NCBI GenBank assembly: GCA_907163375.1
Contig: CAJQUW010011506.1
Span: 1 to 64,000, forward strand
Length of the DNA: 64,000 nucleotides
From: Prostheceraeus crozeri
Taxonomy: Eukaryota; Platyhelminthes; Polycladida; Euryleptidae
Direction of reading: 5' to 3'
A model generated the notes under the pieces. It saw only the letters and a program-made list of their open reading frames with translations. It had not been told where the DNA came from and made no database searches. Position 1 is the stretch's first letter; each line of letters begins with the position of its first letter. Below are positions 27,301 to 39,300 of this stretch, piece after piece. Position numbers and translations under genes: made by a program.

Positions 27301-30300
27301 ATCAAAACTAACAAAACAAATATGACAACTTGTACTTGATTTTCTATGATATATAATTATAGATCTAGTATTTTTCATGGTCCCGTTGTTTTCGTCGACA
27401 ACCATTCTTAAGGAAAGTTCATTTCATCGATTGCAGCAGTAATGCATAATAAATATCATTATCACAGAAATCGATCAGATAATGTGACGGAAGAAATCTT
27501 CACTATCATTAATTCGTGTACTCTAGTTTGAAGGAAGGAAAGTAAGGTATATGTTATTTAAAAATCATTCTTGTACCAATGTGGTTGAGGACATGTAAAT
27601 AGCATTTTGAATATTTCCAAGATCATTACAGAACATTATTCAAACCAAGAGTGTGATAAGTGATGCAACAAATGATGCAGACCTATGAACACTTTTTGAG
27701 ATTGTGACAATTAAAAGCATTGCTTCAACATGAAGTGCGAAAATCACTGATGTAATGTTAGTTGAAGAGAGAATATAATCAGAGCTGTGATGAGAGATTG
27801 CTAACTCAATTACCAGAAACATCGTGAGCATGCCTGGTCGAAACATAGCAATAATCTGTCGATGACAACGTAACCAGGCACAGTCGTTGACAACGATAGA
27901 AATCACTTAGATGTGGCATTGAATGAACAAATACAGACGCAAACACAAATATTCATGAAAGTCAAAATACCAATACAAGAGCGAAAAATTGCTGATGCCA
28001 TTTTCAATTAAGAAATCCAAGAATGTAAATGAAAACACCCGAAAAGCATTCGAATACAATCATGTCACAAATGCTGTTAAATACAGAAGCACTATAACAG
28101 TTCACACCTTTAAAATGTCTGATCATTGAATTCATGGATGTTGCATTTCATAAGTGAAGTAAATAAATAAAAGAAAAAAATCAAAACATTCCTCATTCAC
28201 ATGGTTGAAGTGAATTTCCATTTAACTTCCTGCTGAAATAATTTCTTGAAGAGATTCTTCGATGACCTGGTATGGATGGATTATTAGTCTTAATTATAAC
28301 TGCCATCAGACTCTATGGACTGATGTCAGGTGGTACATAGCCAAAAACGTGTCAGCGAAATTAAATCCCATTTGTATTCATGGCATTTCCAAGTCGACAA
28401 TTCCATGTAGCGCACATTCGATAGCAATCGTAAAGGAGGAAAACTTCTCCACTTTTAAGAAATAACATCCTAAGACAAACACCCTTTTCAATGAGTCAGA
28501 AAATGTAGTGAAACCTCAGTAATCAACCTCCTTAATCCAAGCTCCAATGATCCGAAAATATCGCCATCCGGACCATGTAACATGTGAACGAAATTCTGCA
28601 ACGTTAATTGAATCCGATAATTCGGAAATCAAAATTGGGAGTCGATTGTCAGAAAATGACAGCTAGTAAATAACATACAAAGGAAGCAGTTGCGCATAAA
28701 TGCAGTGAACTATCAAATCAAGTACTTAGTTGTTAATAAAAGTAAACAAAATGGTCTGTTGACAAACTGATAAGAGAGTACATGCTAGCAGTCTGGATAT
28801 TAGCCAAAGTTGAGCGATTACGGTTCACAACTATCTACATGCATTTGATGCTAGAAATGCCATGCAAAAGACCTACTTCCACTAAACTGGACAATTCCAT
28901 AATCAGGAAAAAATTTCCTGAACCATAGTGTCCGGTTTAACGAAGTTTAATTGCACTTAAAAACATTTAAATATAACTAGCCTGTGTGTACTTTTCTCAG
29001 TGCTTTAATTTGGCTACAGTTCACTCGAAGTATTTTGGAACATAAAAATAATCACCTTAAATATCCTCATTGCTTCAAAAATGTTGGTGTATGTAAGTAA
29101 GTAAGTAAGGCGTATATTTCAGTGTAAATGACAATCAAAGATATATCATAAATCAATAAGGACATAAAGAAATTACAAGAAGCTTTTTGAGTTAGAGATC
29201 GGTTAGGTTACTCAGGAGGCAAGAGGTATATGGTAGGAAAGATCTGCGGGTCTTTTCAGTTCTGCAACAGGGGATTGATGGTACACCAGATCGCGGAAGT
29301 CTTCTGGGAATTATAGGATTCAGGATATGATTTCTGTCAGTTTCAATTCGCTTGTAAACACTGATACTCAGCTCATGCCGTCGCTTTTCCAGTTCACCTC
29401 TACAGCATCGACACTGGCGTGGTTTGTTTCCGTAAATAATTCGGTGAGCACGTTTATCGATAGATTCTAATTTGGAAGAAATGTTAGAATGAAGTAACTT
29501 TAGCATGCTCATGGAGAATTTCCCAATTATCTAGAGGAAATGCTTAGATGAATCTGTTGTAGTTAAAACGAAAAGCTAATTCGATAAATAAATTGACGGA
29601 AGGCACTAATTTTGAAGACAATATATGTATATTCATGAATGCCTCAATAAAGAAGCCCGCGATGAAGGGTGCTCAATAAACTTCTATTTCTCACCACCAC
29701 CACTAGTAATTGTCAATCCCGGAACTGGAGGGTGAAAATCTCGGGAATATAGCTGTATTCCGTCTGCAGTAAGACAAATTGGCTGCCAGAAATCCGTACA
29801 CGATGGATGTAGACTCTTCAAACTTCAAGATATTCGTCAACGTTTCGTTTTCAATAATCCATTGATGAGGCATTTTAAACAAAAGTCGAGACTCAAATTT
29901 GAGCTCGTCATTGGCCAATGCTAACAATATTTGAAAGCATGACCAATTTGAAGATGAGCATTGGCGAAGTAGACCTACACAATACCAGAATTAGGCATTG
30001 AGTTAATCCTAGGGATTGAGATCTTCAGGAGGCAAAGTGCTCACTAGACCACAGTTTTTGTTTACATTATTAGCCTCTGGCTAACTCAATCCCGGGATTA
30101 ATTTGTTCAGGAAGAATTATTCTCATTTGACCACAGTTGGTTTTCACAGCATTTGCTTACGGTAAGAAGCATATAAAAGATGATTCAATCGCTCCATCCA
30201 GTGCTTGGGATTTTGGAATCTCAATGTGCCACTACAATGCAATGAGGATATAGTTGTGATTTTGATTATCTTGCCATTTTAATTTTAGCTACAGCTGGTG

Positions 30301-33300
30301 TGCTCATATTTTGTGAATCTCAATCCCAGGTCAGAGCTTGTAATCTCGAGTCCAGGGATCAAGAAAAGTCGGGATTTTGTTGGCAGGCGCTGATCCCGGG
30401 TCTTCACTCCACCACTCCCTAATCTCATGAAACTGCGGATTGGAAGTGCAAAAATCAGGAATTTGCAGCTGTTCCCTGTTCTCATTGCCGTTATCGATTT
30501 GCGCATAAAGCGGAACAAGCTTTAAGTTGACTTGTCAATTGCGATATTGTAAGTAAACCGACTTTTGGCAATTCCGACTCTCTGCTATTCTCACATCCGG
30601 GTATCCCATATTACTAACATACACATGTGCTTTGTCATAGCATGTTTACTATTCTACTCATGCCCGGAATCCCGTGACCGAGATTTTCCGGGATTATGGA
30701 ATCTCTACCATGTGCACATGATGAGAACATAAAGGGCGTAAGTATATAATCACAGATACAAGCATGATGACGCAACTGTCAGCATATAGGCTACAATACT
30801 GACTTAGTAATTCAAAGAAACATCGAAAGGTATTCGAAAGTATTCAGTTTCCACTAAAGAAGCAGTAAAACATGTATAAAGCACTACCAAAATAGCAACT
30901 AACAACCAATAATAACAACTTTCGGGATTTGCACAAAACCACGGAATCCCGGGATTGCAACCCCTACTGGTATCCCATGCTATTAACGTGTATCTATGCT
31001 GCTCTGTTATAGGATATTGACAGAGGTTTTTCTAGAATGAACGGCCGCTGTCACCTTTCTTGGGAATTAACTGTTCATCTTGAAAATGAAGGGAATTCCT
31101 GTTTTAACCAACATATGAAGTAGGTTATATGCATAATTTCTTTTGTACCGTGCATAATTCGGCCAATGTTGAGTGATGAATACTTAGGCTTTCATGAAAG
31201 CAGATTTTTACATGAAATATAATGATTGATTATTCAATGGCCTTCATTTATCCCTCTTATTATGCACAACCTCTCACTATATTTTATCCGTCATTGTTAT
31301 TCTAATCTAAACGAAAACCTACCGGTAGTTTACGGCGATATCGGACAAGAATCCAAATTATCTATGATTGTCATTCAAACTTTTTCAATTAGTATTGAAA
31401 TTCACAAGTCTAATTAGTATATATTTTTTAATTTTTTGCAGCAGGAAAACGGAGATGAATGAACGAAGAAAACGAGGAAACTTCATGGACAATATCATCT
31501 GGATCAATGAGGCACATTTCTACTTACATTTCAAACATCAATTTCATTTCGATCCTCAGAAAATGTTATCAGTGAAAATTTCATTAACTTTTGTTTGATG
31601 ATTCCACTTCTCCTACCATTAGGTGAACTTTCAATTTTGAATATCACACTGATGTAGTTGAACGATTAGGATTTACAAATACGTGCAGCTTCTAATGTCA
31701 TGTACCGGGTCAGACCGTAGCCTACATGACGTTAATTGACATGTTTCTTCGGTAGAATGACATGTTTCCCACTACGCCATTGCGTACATTCCAAGCACCG
31801 ATAAGTAACTACGTACGAGAGACGAAGTATATAAACATTCCTAAATTACTAAACAAATCAACTTTATTTACTAAATATATTGCGACAGATCATTGCCTGA
31901 AGGTGTCTGTGATGATAAAACGAAACATCATGCACATGTTAATACAATGATATCGATGAATATCAAGACTTTAAGAAACTGTAACTACTCCGTCATGGCC
32001 TTAAGGTGCGTTTAGACTTCACTCTGTACGCAACTGTGGAGTCTAACGAGTAACTATGCGGACTCAGTGGCAAAGTAGGTCACGTAGCTGAAGAGTTGTC
32101 AGATATTCGTCACCTCTGTTGACGATGATTTGCCTTCTCTGCACGTCTCGGTAGGCAAGTAGAAACCCAGTCTACTTACCACTGAGTATTCCACAGAGAC
32201 GCGAATGACTGTTGTTCTGTGATCATGACTTCCGAAGAAATGATCACCTTGATGCAATTTCATGAACACTTGTGGTATTTAAAATCGAAAGACTACCATA
32301 ACCTTATCTTGAAGAATCGAAGCTGGAAAACCATTGCTGACGCAATAAGCCTTCACTTGGACGACTTAAAGAAAAAAATTGGAATGGCTTACGAGACACT
32401 AGACGTCAAATAAAGAACAAGCAGAATAAACTGTTTAAATCTGACAACGGTACCGAAGGTGTTAGACCAATAACATGGCCATATTACGAAATGATGACAT
32501 TTCTCGACGACTGCGCCGAGAGGAAGAAGACCTTATTAAACGTCGAAACTTCTTCTGAAGGGAACTCTCAGCAAACTGACGATGTCGAATTGATACAATC
32601 ACATGGTGGGAGCAGTGTGGTTAGTGAAGATCTTGGGAAGACCATCAACATGCATCCTCAGAGTCAGCAACACCGAAGAAAGAAAAAATGCCTTTATTCG
32701 CTTGTTGACCAGGCGATTCTGAAGTTACATCAAAGGATGACGATGAAGACGAGCTTTATGGTAAGTTAACCGACTTCCTACTGAATATCTCTGCTAACAT
32801 GGAAAACATCTAGGTCTATGCACTGTATTTGAACCTTTGTAATAAGAAAACATTCCGTATTTCTTCGAATAATAGTCGCCCTAGAATAGTAGCCACTTCC
32901 ATTATTAGCAGTCATTTTGTAGCAATGATTATCGACAAAACTCGCGATCTTTGTAAAATGCTCGTGTTTAGAAACAATGAGAATAAATCTCTATACCTCA
33001 CACCAATATCCGGTACTTATGGGTTATCTTCCCCCCCCCCACGTTTTCAAATTTGTCTAAAATCCGCAAATATGAATCAATCGTCGCAAAACTTCAGATA
33101 TACGTATTTGCGTGTATTTTCTACCCACATGCAGAATTTCATGCCAATCAGACAAGTACTTTTTGAATTAGAGACGATGACGTGAAGTGTAGCGATGTCA
33201 GCAACTTGATCTGACTTCGCCTGACTTCATCATCTGAGCAGATAGCACTAGGTCAACAAAGTCATGTCGCGACAACTCTAGAAGTGATAATGACCCAGAC

Positions 33301-36300
33301 CACATCCTTTACATTAATGTGCTTAACTGAAGAAAGGTGTGGTGGGGTAGTGGTCGTGGGAAGATTTCAAATAGCAATGGATGAGACGGAGACGGAAAGA
33401 GAACAATGTACACATGAGTAACAATAATGCGTCGAACAGACAAAGTCAGATCAATCTGATGACATCGCTACACTTCACGTCATCGTCTCTTATTCAAAAA
33501 GCACTTGTCCGATTTGCATAAAATTCTGCATTTGGGTAGAAAATACACGCAAATGCGTGTATCTGAAGCTTTGCGACGATTGATACATTTTTACGGATTT
33601 TAGACGAATTTGAAAACGTGGGGGGAGATAACCCATAAGTACCCAATATCCATGGTATGGCTATTACTTATTCATATTTATAAAATATATTAATAAAAGT
33701 ATTACACACGTCATTTGTGTGTAATTAATTAAATGTGTAAATGCATAATCCGGCAATAGTGACAGTACAGTCATACTTCTAGTTTACTGTCAATGAAGTA
33801 TTAAAATAGTAGGCCTACATGCATTTACTATCGAAATATTTAGTCTACCATTCACGTATTATTCTTTTTACTTGTAGCACGGGCAGTTTCTGCGTCTCTG
33901 AAAAAATTAAATCCAATTCTTAAGGCAAAAGCGACAATTCGAATTCAACAAGTGCTGCTAGAGATCGAGGAGAGTCAAGATGCTGCAAGGTCATCTCTCA
34001 CCGAGATAGGAAATATATCTGGCAATGCCGGATCCCTCTGCTCAAACAATGTGCAAACTTTTCATATATCTGAAGTCTATGAAAGCTTAGGATAGTTTAG
34101 ATGCAACAATACGAATATAATGTATATTTGGAAAATATCGTGAAATTCTGATATCATAGAATGATCGAGAATACGCCGCAATTTTTTAGAATATATTTCT
34201 GTTAAAAGGAACTTCCATTTGAAATTTTCATATTTTGATTCTTACGAATTCTATTGCCCATGAAAAAATTGAAACACAATTAAGATATAAAGATAATATC
34301 GTCTAATTGTAAAAACATGAAATTATCATCAGTAAAGTATAATATTGAAAACAGGGACTAGGCCTATTCAAGTTCTACAATGAGCGGCTTTACGTTGCCA
34401 TGTTAACTGTCCAGCTTCTGAGATTGTCATGAATATCAGAAGCAGAACCAGTATAGTTATTGAAAACTTCTGTCTGTGACTGCCAAAACTGGCATTCAAA
34501 AATTCATTTCTCCACTCATCTGGGATAATTGAATTATTCTCGTCTTCCTGATTAACAGTGTAGTTTTGGATATATTGTCTACCATTTTCTTCTTTGAAAT
34601 CAGTAATTCGCAGATAATTGTGCAAACAAATACACGCCATAATGATATCATTTACTGTCGTATATGCTTCTATAGGACTACGCAAAATGCGCCACTTGGC
34701 CGAAAGAACACCGAACGCATTTTCAACCATGCGCGACAAAGGATAATTGAAAATAAGCTTTTCATCACTGTCGTTCTGAGAGGGATACGGACGCATAATA
34801 TCTTTCAATGGAAAGCCGGCATCACCACTGAATACACATGGTAATTTCATGCTAGTTTCCGGAAGAAATTTCTTGTCAGGCACGTACAGCTTTTTCTCAT
34901 TGATGAGTTTCTCAAGTACAGAATTAGAAAATGTGGTACTATCACTGCAACTTCCTGGTACACCAGTATCAACGAAAGTGAAGACGTACCTCGCATCAGA
35001 AATGGCCATGAGCTGAAGAGAAAAATATTTCTTGTAATTGAAATGCGAGCTACCGGTATTAGGTGGAGCTGTGACTTCGACGTGCTTGCCATCAATAGCT
35101 CCTACACAGCTTGGGAAATTCCACAGTTTCCAAAAGTCCTTGCAAACCTCATCGAAACGGGATTTCGTTGGTACCGGCGGGTACGTGGTGTGTAAGGCAG
35201 TATATATGGTTGCGCAAGTCTCTTTGACAATAATGGAAACCGATGCTTTGCTAATTCTGCAAGCGATAGCGGTACTGACTTGAAATCCACCACTAGCTAG
35301 TATTCTCAATACCAGGCACAATCTCTCTCTTGATCCAATGGGTAGACGATAATTCTTGAGTTCAATCAGTGGACACACGAGTCTTTGCAAACAGTCAAAC
35401 GTTCTGTCTTTCATCCGGAAGTAATTAAAAAAACATTTCACTGTCTTGTATCACGTCTGGGATTTACATTCGATAATCTCCACAGCGTGATCTCTGTTCT
35501 AGGAATTTTCTCATATAATCTTTGCCCTTCCGACGTTTAAGATACAGACTAATAAGCAGATGAAATTCAAATTCACTGTTACCGGATGAATTCATCGTCA
35601 AACTGCTCTACAGACTACAGCATGTAAGTATAAGCGCAACAGGCAACAGAGACAAATCAATCGCACCATGAGAACTCTAAATGTATCCGAAGAGCTGACC
35701 GAGTTAATGGTTCAACTATTTCTCTGCACAGTCAAACAGAGCTACAGAGTTAACTCTAGACCCACCTTAAAACTCCAATCGAGTATTGGAAGAAAAAGCA
35801 ATGGAGTTCATTGTACGATTCACATGGAACAGGGAGATTACTCGATCGTACTTCATATTAGCCATAATTAAGCATCGTTCATGCTCGCATATTTCAATTA
35901 CACATGAGCACTATCATCAACTGATGAAGATGCGACAATCTTTGCACTAAGAGACGTAACTCAAATGTAATTTTCAAAATTTCATAGAAAAATTAGGAAT
36001 CATAGTCTTCGAATATTTTTAGGCTGAGTAGCAAGATAACATTCAAAACAATAGTTTCCATGCATTGATCCAACAAAATGAACGATGACAAACAACCAAC
36101 TATCAAATATGAGAGAGGAATCCTCAACTGTGACCTCCTCTGTCATTGAATATCATTGCAAACATTGAACTTCAAAGGAGAGTGTCCACTGGGAAGTAAT
36201 CAGTCAATGCAGAAAGACCAACTAAGCGTCTTAGTTGCATTGATTGCTGCTTCAGATTCCAACCATAGATTACGATATCAGACGTTCTACTTAATTGCTG

Positions 36301-39300
36301 TGTTCCCGAGCAGCAAACTGCTGAACAAGAAGTCGTCAGTAATAACGAAATCGAATCAACCAAATGCAGTGCTGTCTCTAATTCCAGACGAACTACAGTG
36401 ATTGCCTTCAACTATAAATACTTAAATTCATTGTTTACGACCTCTCGCCGTGCAGTGCGTCACCATGCAGGACAATGCGGTGAGAGACAGATAGTTCAAG
36501 ACTGACGTTTCCTACCTAAATTCGCGCATGAACTGCTCATTGCTTTTGATTTGTAGATTATCACCATACATCAGTAGAACGACAATCTTGAAGCTATGCT
36601 TCCAGTCGTCTTGCAAATTACGGTGCGTCAGACATCGCAAAATCCCACTTGTTTATCTAGTTTCATGTACTTCCGAGTTTGGTGCGTTTAGTAACGTGAT
36701 GATCAAACAGTCATTTAATCACTAAAGAAGATATTTGTCATTTTTATGATTATGATTACACATTTAAGACCAACATCTTCCAGAGTATGCAGAAATATGA
36801 TACTCCACGTAGTCGGTAGTTTGATCGATTTGCTGTTTAAGATAATGAAAACGTCTTGACAACCGAAGTTATCTGCTACAGATAAACAAACAGACTGTCC
36901 TGATCACAAAATGATATTCACAGTGGGGACAACCTTTGATAGGTAATGTCTATTAAATCAGTTTACATGGAAGTGACTGTTAGGCCTACTCCAATACTCA
37001 GCCTTATATTAGCAAGACTATTTTCTTTGAATCTTTTATTTTCGTTTACACGAAAATGGTTGACTGAATTTACTTTTCATGAAGATATGTTAATATCAAC
37101 CATCATCCCCTGCCATGCCTATAAAATTAGCGGTTTTCATGCTATATGCACTCTGGTAAGTGAAAAAGCAACTTTTTGGACCCAATTTGAAAAATTTTCA
37201 TTTTTTTGTGTTTTTGTGCTCCTGACTCATTACGTAGACCAATCCTCAAACTCTTCACGTTGTGAATTTAAGTTGATGTACTAGAATGATTCACGTTTGA
37301 ACTTTTTGTCCTTAGAGTGCGAGGAGTTTCGACTCTAGTTACATCAAACAACATGGGTCACTCATCGGTGTAGTGGGGCACATTCGTGCAATACCTTTTT
37401 AATACGATAAAGATAATTTGAAATGTTAGATCAATGAAATATTGGTTTATACTTTAGCTTTCGAGATAGCGCACAACGTGCCTAATCTGAGCTATTTTTA
37501 GCATACCTGGGAACCCTGATTGAGGAGAATTTCGGCTTGTATGGACGTCTATAGGTCACTTAGCGTAACCTGAGCTAGTTTTAGCAAACCGGGGAACCCT
37601 GATTGAGGAGAATTTCGGCTTGTATGGACGTCTATAGGTCACTTACCGCAACCTGAGCCATTTTTAGCATACCAGGGAAATCCTGAGGATAATTTTGGCT
37701 TTCATGTGTGTCTATCCGGTCACTGCGCTAACCTGAGGTTTTTTCAGTACCCCAGGGAAGCCCTATGAATACTTTTGACTTGATTAGATGTCTGTAAATT
37801 ACATTAAGCTGCAGTGAACTATTCAGTTTCATTCTCTTCATATTTGCTGTTCAAATATGGTTCGTAATTACAAGCGAAAGACTACAAGAAAGGCGACGCC
37901 CGTGAGGTGGTCGAAGAAGCCCGCCGTTTGCGAAGGGACGGTTATTCCGTTCGTGAAGCTGCTCGTCATGTTGGGATTCCAATACAGACATTGAGACTCA
38001 CTGAAAGCGACGAAGCCCTTGTCATACGCATCTCGTTAAATATTCAATATGGAAGAGGAGACAGAGCTAAGCATCCGTCTAACGACTTGCACCAAGATGC
38101 TTCACGGTCTCTCAGCTAAGTTGACACGTGAGCTCACCAACGAGTTCGCCACCATCAAGATGAAGACAATCCCAGCAAGCTGGCGCGAACACAAGAAAGC
38201 TGGAGCTGAATGGCTGCGTTCATTTCTTGCCAGAAATCATCTGTCAATTCGAACTCCTGAAGCAACTTCTATGCACCTTGCGACCGGTTTCACCAGGAAA
38301 AGCACGGTAGTTTTCTTCGAGAACCTTCGAATCGTAATGGAGAAACATCAGTTCCGGCCGGAGTTCATCTACAATTTAGATGAGACTGGAACGGCAACTG
38401 TGCCGGAGGTAGACAAAGTAGTTGCGCAAAAAGGTGTCAAAAAAGTCGGCTCCATCACAGCATCTGAACGCGGCACACTCGTAACCTTCGCTTCGCTGTA
38501 AACGGCGGGCAACACGGTGCCACCATTTTTCGTGTTTCCTCGAGTTCGTTGTCATCCATCATTCGTTAACGAAGGACCAACAGGATCTGGTGGATGTGCA
38601 ACTCCAAAAGGGTGGATGACGTCTGAAGTGCTTTTGCTTGACTTCCAACATTTCGTAAAGCACGTCAAACCATCGAAAGAGCAACGCGTCCTTCTTCTCA
38701 TGGATAACCACGAGTCATATGAGTCTGAAACTCGTCGACAAAGCACGGCAAGGAGAAGTAACTTTCCCACCCCATTGCTCCCATCGTCTTCAACCATTGG
38801 ATGTCTCAGTGTTCGGTTCAATCAAGCGTTACTTCCGAACAGCATTGTCCGAATTCATGTTAAACGACCTATGATCTATGAATTGCCCACAATTCTCCGT
38901 CGTCCTTTCCAGATTGGAATGTCAGTAGCGGATCCAGAGGGGGGTCCTGGGGGTCCGGACCCCCCCCCCCGTTTGGTATGTACTGGCGCCCTTTCATAGG
39001 ATAGGCGCCTTGTTTTTTTATATTATGTGTTTGTGGCTAAGAAAGATTATAAGTGCCTTGAAATTCCCCACTTGGACATTCTGGCGTTTCTAGCGCCCAG
39101 TTACTGTTTAATCCACCCTCTCTAGGGCGCCCCAGTTTCTGTTTCATCAACTCTCTGCAGGGCGCCCCAGCCACTGATCATCTACCCTCTCTAGGGCGCT
39201 CCAGTTACTGTTTCATCCACCCTCTCTAGGGCGCCCTAGTTACTGTCTCATCCACCCTCTCTAGGGCGCCCTAGTTACTGTTTCGCAGAGTTGCCAACTC

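Larger units (their letters stand above)
32005..35766. mobile_element. PIF/Harbinger element
   Basis: The left end is GGTGCGTTTAGACTTCACTCTG in two parts (GGTGCGTTTAGA, CTTCACTCTG), and the right end inverted is GGTGGGTCTAGAGTTAACTC. They match at about 17 of 22 positions. TTAA is present on both sides (32001-32004; 35767-35770), consistent with the 3-bp TWA-type duplication of this superfamily. It carries the two expected genes, a MADF/Myb-like DNA-binding protein (+) and a HARBI1-type nuclease (-), arranged tail to tail. MITE copy B has inserted in the first gene's intron. Confidence 0.88.

Noticed and set aside
37487..37803. CRISPR or satellite array
   Set aside because: Only four head-to-tail 83-bp units are present with no spacers; it is a simple local tandem repeat.
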